A stretch of 64,000 nucleotides of DNA from Mya arenaria (taxonomy: Eukaryota > Mollusca > Bivalvia > Myida > Myidae), in the NCBI RefSeq assembly GCF_026914265.1, contig NC_069136.1, positions 13,696,356-13,760,355 on the forward strand, read 5' to 3'. The notes beneath the pieces are model-generated. The model saw only the letters and a list, made by a program, of their open reading frames with translations, ran no database searches and was not told the DNA's origin. Numbering within the stretch: position 1 is the stretch's first letter; each line of letters starts with the position of its first letter. The position numbers and the translations under genes were made by a program. This document shows positions 26,144-37,900 of this stretch, piece by piece.

Positions 26144-26545
26144 AGACATACTTTTCATATGAAATTGCATTTTTACTTTTAATGCTGAATGCTACTCAAG
26201 TTATTATGCCCCCCTTTGAAGAAGAGGGGTATATTACTTTGCACATGTCGGTCCGTCCGTAGACCAAAGCTTGTCCGAGTGATAACTCGACAATGCTTAG
26301 ACCTATGGTCATCAAACTTGTTTCTGTAGCTTTTTGCATAAATATTGATATGGAAGTTGGGCCGGAACAGTAAATTACCCATATTGATTTAAGGGGTCAT
26401 CAGGTCAAAGGTCAACAACAGTGACCTTTAAGGCAAACTTAAAAATTCATTGACCTATGATCATCAAACTTTACATGAAGGTTGGCCCTAATTAGTAGAT
26501 GACGGTGACCCCCTTTTGAGTTTGGGATCATTGAGCCAGAGTTAA

Positions 26546-26560
26546 AGGTCACGTTGACCT
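26546..26560. promoter_or_regulatory. perfect estrogen-response-element consensus (1)
   Basis: AGGTCACGTTGACCT: two AGGTCA half-sites inverted with 3-bp spacing. Seen directly. Function not implied. Confidence 0.5.
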
Positions 26561-26693
26561 TTAATGCAAAAAAGTAGTAAAGCTTCTCCCAGTGATATTT
26601 CAACAATGCCTGGACCTATGATCATCAAACTTGTAGGCTGGGTCTGGCCAGTAGATGCCCCCTTAATTTTCGGATTCATCAGATCAAAGTTCA

Positions 26694-26708
26694 AGGTCAC
26701 AGTGACCT
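26694..26708. promoter_or_regulatory. perfect estrogen-response-element consensus (2)
   Basis: AGGTCACAGTGACCT, the canonical inverted repeat with a CAG spacer, 148 bp from the first site within the same nested element. Confidence 0.5.
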
Positions 26709-27221
26709 TGAATGAAAAAAGCTTGTCTGTGTGATAACTTTACATTGCCTGCAGCCATGGCCCTCAAACTTGACATTCAGGTATTTGGTGACCAGCTGCA
26801 TGATGACTCATATGGATTTTGAGGTCATAGAGTCAAAGGCCATGGACACAACACGCTCTATACTCATACTTTGAATGGTCATTGTCTTAATACTGTCTCA
26901 ACGGCATACAATGTCAGTGACAAATAAATTGTCATTTCGGATAATACATATTTCATTTAATTATCAATACAATCCTGACAACATGCTGCTCATGGGGGCA
27001 TAATGTTTGACAAACATCTCCGGTTGTTGCTGTTTTGTGCATATTTTTAAAATTTCATATTTGTCAATATAACTTCATCTGCATCTCAATGCACAGTAAT
27101 ACAGCAAAATGTTTTTTCTACCAGCAATGTAGAGAATGAACAAAATGTGGATGTTTCTGTGATATTATTCATGGTTTTCTTTGTCAGTACAAGTCACAAA
27201 ATAGAAACATGTTGATACATA

Positions 27222-27567
27222 GTAAACAATGACAACAGACAGTAACAATGTATTAACTATCACAGACTCACAGTAGTAATGAAAATGGACCATAACAAAT
27301 GTTTTTAACTATCACAGACTCACATTAACAATGCAAAAAGACAGTAACAATGTTTTAACTATCACAGACTCACATTCACAATGCAAAAAGGCAGTAACAA
27401 TGTTTTAACTATCACAGACTCACAGTAACAATTAAAACAGACAATAACAATGTTTTAACTATCACAGACTCACAGTAACAATTAAAACAGACAATAACAA
27501 TGTTTTAACTATCACAGACTCACATTAACAATGAAAACAAACAGTACCAATGTTTTTAACTATCACA
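27222..27567. repeat. minisatellite, about 58 bp unit, six copies
   Basis: The core TTTTAACTATCACAGACTCACA recurs six times, with spacers built on CAATG-AAAA-CAGACAGTAACAATG. It lies between the 3' ends of the two Harbinger genes. Confidence 0.85.
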
Positions 27568-28503
27568 TTATATTTAAAAAGTAACAGTAGATGCTAGATA
27601 TCTTGTCAGACATGATCCTTTTGGAATAAAATTTTGGTTTTTGTGATAATCACATTCAGAAATTATCAATGTAATAATAAGTTTCTTATTCACTAAAAAT
27701 GTACATTTTTGTCTTTTTTTATGGAAATAAATCAAATTGTATGATGCAGTCAATTCTACCATGCCATATAACTCTAAATTCAAAAATAGATCACAAACAT
27801 TGTAACTACAATTTCAACCATTCAATAATGTTTATAAGCATCACAGTATTGTTTAATAAAAGTGTTATGAAATGCCATGAACTAGAGAAACTCCATTCAG
27901 ACACAAGCATTCAATTTCATCAAATGTGGTCACCACTGTTGTTAAAATATACATATACACAGGGCCATTGATAAAAGACACTTATTTATATTAATTTAAA
28001 CCACCTGGTGGAAATTGATGATCATGAAAGTGGTCTCCATCCTTGTCAAATGTTCCTTGTCAACTGTAAATAGAATAAAACAATGCTAGTGTTCATTAAC
28101 AGTAATAAATACTTCTAGCATTGTCTGTATTTCTGGTCTTAAAATTTAATGAAAAATTTACATGCAACACAGAAAAAATGTCATTGTATCTTAATTACAG
28201 TCAGAACCATATTATAATTGTGTTGTAGTTGTTGCAGTTCATACCTGTTGCAGATAGTTTACATATTTTATATAGCATATAGTTTCCTGTAAGTAGTTTG
28301 TAAAATGTATGACTTTTTGATGATGCATGTGTTGTTTAATTTAATAATTTTCAGTTATCAGGGCCAGTATAAAACTTGTAAAACTTAAATAAGTTCAAAA
28401 GGTCTTTTTAAACTAATAACAAATGTCATACATGTTAGAAATAAGTTGTTTGTATTTTTTTTGGAAATGTAATGCCTAAGTGTTTTACAAATGGAAAAGG
28501 AAG

Positions 28504-30820
28504 CTAGCCAGTATAAAAATAGTCAAACCTGAAGTATTGCATTGTAATGTACTCCCGAACTGCCTTTCCGGACATGTCATCGTCATGGTTCAGAACAGTA
28601 GGGGGCTGCTGGTCATCATCGGGCGGAAATTCTTCGGGTTCTCCCCACAGCTTTGCAAGGTTGTGTAATACAACACAACATACCACAATCTTACTTACTT
28701 TCAGTGGCTTCATCCGGATCTGATTTAAGGAAAAAAAAACAACATACAATGTATTTATGATTCAACAAGTATACCTTTTTCAAAGACAACCATGATTGAC
28801 ATATGTTGTGCATTTAATTAAAAATAGTTATTAGTACATAGGCATTTGAAAAAACATTGGAGTTCATAGAACATTGGTATACCTCTGTATGTAGTATATG
28901 AAATCGCCTCTTCAATACACCAAAGGCTCTTTCTATAACATTTCTTGTGGAGCAATGCGCATCATTGAAATGTTGCTGTGCTTCATTTGCTGAAAATACA
29001 TCATCATCATCATCATCATTATCAGCATCATCATTGTCATCATCATCACCACCACCACCACCACCATCACAACTGTAAACATAATTATTATTACTACCGT
29101 AATCACCATCGCCATCACCACTGTAATCATCATCCTCATCATCATCAACGTGACATAAGCAGCATGATAATCCTCAAAATGCCACAACTACCACACCACA
29201 ACAACAACAAGAACAAACTCCATCATCAAAATCATCATCACCACCACCAACACCATCATCATTATAACAAACATACATAAGCAGCTTGCATCAACAATGG
29301 TAACTACGCTGCCTTAATTCTTGGATATCATAATCAAATATTAATCCAAATTAAAATAAAAGAAATAAGGATAAAAATCAGCATTAATAGGAATGTTTTG
29401 CACAAGTGCATGCAACATTACCTGGGTGCAGGTATGGGGTAAGCATGTAAGGCTTGCAAGGGTAGGCACTGTCCCCTAGCAGTATGCCATCTTCAAGGCC
29501 TGGAAATGAAATATATATGTAAATACAATTGCTATTTTTAAGTACAATTAATTAAATTTATATTCATGAAAAAACATGATTTAATTTCAGTTCATCTCTA
29601 ACATATATTATATCAGAGTTAAGAAATCAAATAATAATTATATTCACTACAAGCTCATACATTTTATTAGTAAGTTGGAATGAGTTCTTCATGAATGTGA
29701 CATATATGCCTTAATTATATTAAATAACATTTACCATGATGATGTGTTTCCATGAAGTGGAACAATTCCGAGGTCCAAAATACATGGGCATCGTGCGTAC
29801 TGCCCGGCCAGATGGCATTTATGCTTGTAAATACACCTGTGAAACACACACAATACATTATCATACTTTACAGAATTTCTTTTTTCAAGATCACCATACT
29901 GTAAACTGTACATAGTACTTAAACAATAGTACAATGCAAATACCCCATATGGTGCCCCTATCATTTATAGAAAAGGACTGTAGATAGCTGTTGAAAAACA
30001 TTACATGGAATTCAGTAAAAATTACGTCACGACCTCTACACGTTTGAGGTTTAAATCAGTTGAAAAATTAAATCAGCCAGGCATGTTGACTGTTGTAGAC
30101 TGTAGTGGCGATTCCTGGTATATTATGCAGACATCGCCACTACATCATCTTCCAAATAATATTCATACATGGATTTATAAAAATTAAGGTAAGTGTATCT
30201 ATGTTTCCTATAAATCTTACTACAATAAAGTTGCTTTTGTTATTCAGAACTAATTCATTAAACAGTACAATGAAATTTTCGTTACCTCTATGGTCGCGGC
30301 TGGCTTGCACGTTAATGCTGTGAAAATGTTTTCTATTGACATACTGCTCCTCGTCCTCACTGGGCGTTTGTATTCTTACGTGCGTTCCGTCTACCGCTGA
30401 TATCACAGACGGGAATCCCCTTATGGCATGAAATCCAGTCTTAGTCCTGTGTCTATGTCTATCTGTCGTCGGAAATTGAATCGCGCTGTCCTTCGTGTCA
30501 AAAATACAGTCGGTCACTGCAGTTACAACCCTTGAAACCGTGGCAACATCTACCCCCAATGTATCCCCTATTACTTGTAAAAAATTCCAAGTGGCGTAAA
30601 AACGTAAAGCAATCATAATCTGTTGCCGTGGTGTCAAGGGTTGATTTCTGCGAGTCGGTCGCTCAAGTCTGTGGCCTATCAGTCGTTCCAATCTGTCTAT
30701 GTTGTGCGGAGTGAATCTATACCGTTTACGTACTTCCTCGTCGTTGTCTTCGTCCGTTTGTCTATCTATCCTGCGAAATTGTCGAGGTCGCCTAGCGTTC
30801 ACTATGTCAAGGTCGGCCAT
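28504..30820 (-). CDS. PIF/Harbinger DDE transposase (HARBI1-like), 5 exons, intact
   Basis: Exons on the minus strand: 30820-30286, 29836-29735, 29499-29422, 28989-28883 and 28719-28504 (stop). All junctions are GT-AG and all phases match, giving 1038 nt and 345 residues, close to human HARBI1 (349). The first part is basic, followed by a helix-turn-helix-like stretch ([12 protein letters not shown], about 89-100). The catalytic residues are D144 ([10 protein letters not shown]), D222 ([12 protein letters not shown]) and E258 ([14 protein letters not shown]), with 35 residues between the last two. The family landmark [11 protein letters not shown] is at 188-198. The enzyme cuts and pastes the element at CWG/TWA targets in the nucleus and usually needs its Myb-like partner (family knowledge). 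Host domestication like HARBI1 is the alternative, but flanking TIRs and target duplications favour a live transposon gene. Confidence 0.9.
28999..29275. repeat. CAT/CAC trinucleotide-rich tract
   Basis: Runs of CAT, CAC and AAC triplets within transposase intron 3. The His-rich and Met-rich translations on the two strands are artefacts of this tract. Confidence 0.9.
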
Positions 30821-30971
30821 CTTTGTTTTGGTTAAATCAGCTAACCAAACTCTTCGAGTCCGGTTAAATTTTGTCCAAAATTTAGCCGAATCACGCGCTG
30901 GTTAGGATAACTTAATTTTTATACAATCGGTTTTCGGATAACTTGACCAAACCAGGGAGATAACCAAAAGA

Positions 30972-30984
30972 TAACCGCTGGTTA
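30972..30984 (+). promoter_or_regulatory. subterminal motif TAACCGCTGGTTA, right
   Basis: Same 13 bases as at 22304-22316, ending 29 bp inside the right terminus. Confidence 0.5.
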
Positions 30985-31013
30985 GGACTTATCCACGTTT
31001 ATACAATTGGCTG

Positions 31014-31016
31014 CAG
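31014..31016. other. target-site duplication CAG, right
   Basis: CAG directly after the right terminus. Pairs with 22272-22274. Confidence 0.7.
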
Positions 31017-32580
31017 AACACCAAAAAATAAACACTTACTCATACTTCTTCTGCAGAATTTAAACAGAAACATTCGACTGGCATACATATGTTAAGCGCA
31101 ATCACGAAATACCATTGTCCGTTTTATATGAGATACATATTGAGGACATATATCATTTCAATGAAACAATTTGAGAATCAAAGTTTCATCATGCAGAAGA
31201 ATTCACCAGTAAAAGTAACTTAATATATTCATTTGACTGTATTTTCATCAAAATACCTGTATTATAAACAATATAATTCCACTCTATCTGACTTTATCTG
31301 TATGATAAACAATATGATTCCATTTTATCTGACTTTATCTGACTTTATTTGACTCTATTTAGATATGAACGTAGTTTGTAATCATAATGTAACTAATCTG
31401 ATGCTTTGAATGAAATAAAGGACAAAGAAAACAAAATGAATAAAATGTAAAAAAAAATCAATGTCTGTGCTATAATACAGTACATCCATTCGGGCGAACA
31501 TCTTTTCGAGAAGGTCTAGCACGTCAAATAGACATCATTCTTTAGCTGGAGGCACTTACTATTTATTCAACATAGTGGAAATGGCACGGACTGTTTTTAG
31601 TAACCAACTATTTTTTACACTCCAAGATGAGCCGAAACCAATACTATTATTACCAAATATATTTGTTGAAATATCGAAACAAATGAACGGCTGACGAAAG
31701 CCTCGTTTGAAATTAAACATACCGAGGATAAAATTACTCATTAAAATCGTGTTCATCTACTGGAAAACGTTAAAACTGTTTAAGCATTTTAACTCGACCA
31801 ACTCTGACCAATTGTTGCCCTTGTTACCACGAACACGTATTCGAAACATGTGCGAAGCATCAGTATACTCATTTGATGGGATCTTATTTCAGCTTGTACC
31901 ACAAGGCCGCATACTCTTGACTGTTGAAGAATGCTTATTTAGGATAATATACGGTCATGGCTTGTGCTTTTGTTATGTTCTAGCCTCTCCATATAAACTG
32001 ACAAGATTACTTAGATGCATCGTTTAAATCTCAGTCCACCTTAACATCGAGTGTGCGTTTAAATATCGTCAGATCTATATTAGTTTCAATATAATTTGTT
32101 TTTTTCCATCAATCATTTTTTTTTTACTTGGTAAATCAAATATATTTTGCCTACACTGTTCTATAAGCTTTTTATTTCGATGAAAACATTTTTTTATATA
32201 CCTACAAATATGAATTCGATAAAATCGATGGTACTATACGAGCGTTGTAATTCGGGATCCAATATGTAATTAACATTATATATGATATATAAAGCTGAAA
32301 TAATTATATAAATATATATTTTAAAGATATGGTAATTCTTTAATAATCAAATGAGGTTTTAGGTTAAATAATGAATTATGTCGGTGTATATAGAATACTT
32401 AATGCACGATACTTTGGATCATTTTAGAACATTTAATGCCAAGACTGTTTGCGGAAAGCTCGCCATAGTTTTCACAACATCGGAAGTTCGGTGTATGCAC
32501 GTGCCGGCATTGGTAAGTAATATTGGTCCAATTTTGGCCTGTAACACGATCTTGCATTTGGTAGATTTTAAAATAATTTG
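31017..32580. other. gene-free stretch
   Basis: AT-rich and without supportable exons. A small local repetition of TCTGACTTTATCTG lies at 31285-31370. An open frame of 106 codons at 31707-32027 (+) is not recognisable. Confidence 0.5.
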
Positions 32581-32589
32581 ACAAGAACG

Positions 32590-33590
32590 TTCACGAAGAG
32601 AAAATAGCGCGTCGATTACAGGACCCATGTCTTGAGGTTAAAGGTCAAGGTAACGCATAAGCGACAATTGTCAAAATCCCTTTTATTTCGGCTTCTCCGG
32701 GTTGTAAATCAGCTGGTACTTATGTTTACCATAAGAAAACGATGTGTCGCGTGCAAGACCCCCCCCCCCCCCCCTATCCAGTGTGTGTATACCACGTGAT
32801 AAATTGCGTCATTATGCTACGCCGGAAGGCAATATTTTGCTCGAATTCAGACTTTAAACAAAGATAACTTCACTATTTCTTCATCATTTTAAATGAAACA
32901 AAGCGCAGTCTACGCCGCTTACGGACACCCGCCTTCGGTCTTTCACCAGAGTTTGATTGGGAGTTTAATTTCTTTAAACACTTCGACAAACCTTTTCACA
33001 ATACGGTCGTCTGACGGAGCACTGTCAAAACATGATTTTGGAAACATGTCTGTCGAAGTGTTTGATGAAACTAATGACTTTATCAAATGTCGATAATAAA
33101 ACAAATGCGGGGCTCTTTAAGCGGAATAGACTGCCCTTTGTGTCATTTAAAATGTTGTTGTAAAAGAAAGTTATCTTTGATTTAAGTCTTCATTTTAAGC
33201 AAAATATTGCCTTCCGACGTAGCATATATGACGTAATTTATCACGTGGTATACACATACTGATATCTGTAGGCCAAATGATAATGTCACACTCAAGTTTA
33301 TTGGCTTTTATCCCTTCCATTTTCACTTGATCGGAAAGAAAAGTAACATAAACATGCATTGAACTTGAATATAACTTGGCACAAATGTTCATCACGACGG
33401 TGTGTCATGTTTGTAGGTCAAAGGTCAATGTTAAACTCGAGGATCATTGGTCAGTTATGTTTTTTTCGGGCTTGTTGAACATGACTCTCAAATAATTACA
33501 AGTCAAGGTCAAAGAGCAATATTTCCGAGAACTTTTCATGATAGTGACAATGGCGGGCTCCACATAGCTTGAGTTTTGCCAACAAACATC
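32590..33590. repeat. dispersed AGGTCAAAGGTCA-type repeat, interrupted by a MITE
   Basis: Phrases such as GGTTAAAGGTCAAGGTAAC, GATGTGTCGCGTG, AACTTGGCACAAATGTTCATC and TAGGTCAAAGGTCAATG recur in related form at 51700-52400. The 483-bp MITE at 32779-33261 sits in the middle, next to a C-run at 32759-32774. Confidence 0.55.
32779..33261. mobile_element. MITE, 483 bp, with about 65-bp terminal inverted repeats
   Basis: The left end begins CAGTGTGTGTATACCACG. The right end, reverse complemented, begins CAGTATGTGTATACCACG. Similarity continues inward through GTGATAAATT and GGAAGGCAATATTTTGCT on both sides. A second, inner inverted pair (CACTTCGACA near 32978; TGTCGAAGTG near 33051) makes a hairpin core. 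I see no clear target duplication. The 67-codon open frame inside is not a recognisable protein. Confidence 0.8.
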
Positions 33591-33983
33591 TGGTTGTGTT
33601 TAGTGTTTTTTTTCTTCTTATTTTTTTCTTCTTTAATTTTGTAGTATATATTGAATGTGTGTTATTTTTACTCAATTATGATAATTGATTTTTTATGAGC
33701 CACATTTTATTTTGTATGTTCAAATCGTAAATATCAATTTGATTTTTTTTTAGTTTTAAAAGTGTAGCCCAGTTGTTTAATGATTCCTTATTATATAATA
33801 AAAAAACAAAAGTTTGAGTTTGTCACATTTTTGTGAGTTGAACCTCGTAGACACTAAACGGAAATACTTCACTCGTAGTAAGGCCACTTTCGGTGTTCAC
33901 TGGATGAAACAATTACTATTGAATCATATACTGAAAACAAGTAATGGAATAAGAGAACAATCACTATTCTGTTTCCGGTTGGT

Positions 33984-34258
33984 GTGTAAGCTTATTTTTG
34001 CTCGCGAACGGGCATTGTTCATTCGGCGAGTGCCTGATGAGATTGTAAGTCATTTCTAGTTTTTTGTAGCATAGTGCACATACCCTGGTTAGAGCTATCA
34101 TGTTTCTTTAACTTGCAGCAGTGTATAGCACTGTCACACGGGACCCCCTTTTAACGTCCCTCCCGGAAGCGATCAATACTTTGAGTGATGCGTCGGGAAA
34201 TCGAAACTGCGACCCCTGGATTGACAGTTAAGTGTGTAACCACTTGACCACAGATCCT
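33984..34258 (-). mobile_element. tRNA-derived SINE
   Basis: Read on the minus strand from 34258, there is an A-box-like TGGTCAAGTGG (34250-34240) and a B-box-like GTTTCGATTTCCC (34207-34195). The spacing fits a tRNA promoter. A GGGACGTTAAA-type body and a tail shared with 633-775 follow. The cloverleaf is not complete enough for a functional tRNA. Confidence 0.65.
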
Positions 34259-34989
34259 GTTTTGTGTTATTTTAGTTACGTATATTTATACAATGGCAAA
34301 CCATGGTCATGACCGTCGGCCAATTTAATTGACAATCGCTGTCTGCTAGATATAGACGGGTACTATCAGCCCGAATACACTACAAATAACCAAACAAATA
34401 AAACCGTTCACCTCGCAGACTACATAAGTATTTTTATGTATCATAATATTAAATTAATTTTACTAGTTATTCTTAATTTATTAAAATGGTGTTACTGAAT
34501 ATGATACACAGATGTTTACGACGTATCTAGCGATGTTTGTATAAAGTACCATATGTTGAAAACTCGACATTTGCTACAAGGACCTTTAAAACAGTATGCA
34601 TGTAGCAAACACATGACTGAATGTTGTTAAATACTTTTATTTATAAACAAAACGACCAATATATTAAGATATCGAACACCACAGTTGTTGTTCTGCAGTT
34701 TCAGTGGATTTATCAATTTGATTTCTGTTCTTTGTGTGTCTCATTTGTGTTTTAATCAGCGAGCACAGGGCAAAGATACATCGTCATTTCCATTATGCTT
34801 GCATTCATTTGGGCGATGTCCGTATACATTATCGTATGTTGCTATTTTTATCGGAAAAAACAATATGCTTGTAGCAAACACAAAGCAGCTTTTTGGAACT
34901 TGTATATTGTCACTAACGAACATAACAAACTTTAATCCGTTTCAGCCTGGTGGTGGTATATCTATGGAATATTCTTTACCTAAAAGACA

Positions 34990-37900
34990 CTAAAAAAATA
35001 AGAATAATACAGTGTACACCTGACACCACCACGCCACACCAAAACACACCACACTAAACCCCACAACACCCCACAACACCACACCGCACTACATCTCACC
35101 GTACCTCACCGCACCGCACCGCAACAAAACCACTCCACACCGCATTACACAAAAACACACCACATCACAACACCACACCGCACCGCACTCCATCACTCCA
35201 CACAATACGACACCGCACCGCACCGCACCACACGAGGCCACACCGGACCACACTACACCACACCACCCAACACTACACCATACCTCATATCACTACACCA
35301 CACTGCATACATTATACGATATCACACCACACAACACCACACCACACTACAACACATCACATGACTCAACGCTACACCATACCTCATATCATCACACCAC
35401 ACCGCACTTCACCACATCACACCACTCAACACTACGCCATACCTCATATCATCACACCACACCGCACTACACCACATCACATCACGTAACACTACACCAC
35501 ACCTCATATCATCACACCACACCGCACTACACCACATCACACTGCTCAACACTACACCATAACTTATATCATCACACCATACCGCACTACACCACATCAC
35601 ACCACTCAACACTACACCATACCTCATATCATCACACCACACCGCACTACACCACATCACACCACGTAACACTACACCATACCTCATACCATCACACCAC
35701 ACCGCACTACACCACATCACACTGCTCAACACTACACCATACCTCATATCATAACACCAAACCGCACTACAACACATCACATCAATCAACACTACACCAT
35801 ACCTCATATCATCGCACCACTCCACACTACACCACATCACATCACCCAACACTACACCATACCTCATGTCATCACACCACACCGCACTACACCACATCAC
35901 ATCACTCAACACTACACCATACCTCATATCATCACACCACACCGCACTACACCAAATCATACTGCTCAACACTACACCATACCTCATATCATCACACCAC
36001 ACCGAACTACACCACATCACATCACGTAACACTACACCATACCTCTTATCATCACACCACATCGCACTACACCACATGACAGCACTCAACGCTACATCAT
36101 ACCTCATATCATCAAACCACACCGCACTACACCACATCACACCACTCAACACTGCACCATACCTCATATCATCACACCACACCGCACTACACAAAATCAT
36201 ACTGCTCAACACTACACCATACCTCATATCATCACACCACACCGCACTACACCACATCACATCACTCAACACTACACCATACCTCATATCATCACACCAC
36301 ACCGCACTACACCAAATCATACTGCTCAACACTACACCATACCTCATATCATCACACCACACCGCACTACACCACATCACACCACGTAACACTACACCAT
36401 ACCTCTTATCATCACACCACATCGCACTACACCACATGACAGCACTCATCGCTACATCATACCTCATATCATCAAACCACACCGCACTACACCACATCAC
36501 ACCACTCAACACTGCACCATACCTCATATCATCACACCACACCGCACTACACAAAATCATACTGCTCAACACTACACCATACCTCATATCATCACACCAC
36601 ACCGCACTACACCACATCACACCACGTAACACTACACCATACCTCTTATCATCACACCACACCGCACTACACCACATGACAGCACTCAACGCTACATCAT
36701 ACCTCATATCATCAAACCACACCGCACTACACCACATCACACCACTCAACACTGCACCATACCTCATATCATCACTACACAGCACATCACACCACTCAAC
36801 ACTACACCATACCTCATATCATCACACCACACTGCACTACACCACATCACACCACTCAACACTGCACCATACCTCATATCATCACACCACAGCACATCAC
36901 ACCACTCAACACTACACCATACCTCATATCATCACACCACCGCATTACATCACATCACACCACGTAACACTACACCATACCTCATATCATCACACCACAC
37001 CGCACTTCAACGCATCACACCACGTAACACTACACCATGCCTCATATCATCACACCACAACGCACTACACCACATCACATCACATAACACTACACCATAC
37101 CTCATATCATCACACCACACCGCACTACCCCACATCACATCACGTAACACTACACCATACTTCATATCATCACACCACACCGCACTACACCACATCACAC
37201 CACGTAACACTACACCATACCTCATATCATCACACCACATCGCACTACACCATATCACATCACGTAACACTACACCATACCTCATATCATCACACAACAC
37301 CGCACTACAACGCATCACACCACGTAACACTACACCATACCTCATATCATAACACCACACCGCACTACACTACATCACACCACGTAACACTACACCATAC
37401 CTCATATCATCACACCACACCGCACTTCAACGCATCACACCACGTAACACTACACCATGCCTCATATCATCACACCACACCGCACTACACCACATCACAT
37501 CACATAACACTACACCATACCTCATATCATCACACCACACCGCACTACCCCACATCACATCACGTAACACTACACCATACTTCATATCATCACACCACAC
37601 CGCACTACACCACATCACACCACGTAACACTACACCATACCTCATATCATCACACCACATCGCACTACACCATATCACATCACGTAACACTACACCATAC
37701 CTCATATCATCACACAACACCGCACTACAACGCATCACACCACGTAACACTACACCATACCTCATATCATAACACCACACCGCACTACACTACATCACAC
37801 CACGTAACACTACACCATACCTCATGTCATCACACTACACCGCACTACACCACATCACATCACTCAACACTACACCATACCTCATATCATCACACCACAC

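Larger units (their letters stand above)
26203..27004. mobile_element. non-autonomous DNA element nested in Harbinger, 802 bp
   Basis: Perfect inverted ends ATTATGCCCCC (26203-26213) and GGGGGCATAAT (26994-27004). A GTT lies directly outside both (26200-26202 and 27005-27007), a possible 3-bp target duplication. It has no coding capacity. The body is built of loose repeats with AGGTCA half-sites, among them two perfect inverted pairs (listed separately). It begins 60 bp after the Myb stop codon. Similar elements beginning TTATGCCCCC are common in bivalve genomes (recollection, not searched). Confidence 0.75.
22275..31013. mobile_element. PIF/Harbinger DNA transposon, apparently near-autonomous
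   Basis: It is 8739 bp long. The termini are C-G/A-GCCAATTGTAT on both sides in inverted orientation (22275 onward; 31013 inward). A direct CAG lies outside each end (22272-22274, 31014-31016), matching the CWG target reported for animal Harbinger elements (TWA is the other common target). The element carries the two genes typical of the superfamily: a DDE transposase (minus strand, right) and a Myb/SANT-like protein (plus strand, left), convergently arranged. The 13-mer TAACCGCTGGTTA is found 29 bp inside each end (22304-22316 and 30972-30984). Related GCTGG-TTA blocks lie nearby (22324, about 30895). Introns and the space between the genes hold a nested element, a minisatellite, CAT repeats and C-runs, so it has been resident for some time. 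Confidence 0.9.

Noticed and set aside
28978..29280. His-rich (+) and Met-rich (-) open frames
   Set aside because: Translations of CAT/CAC triplet repeats lying in a transposase intron.
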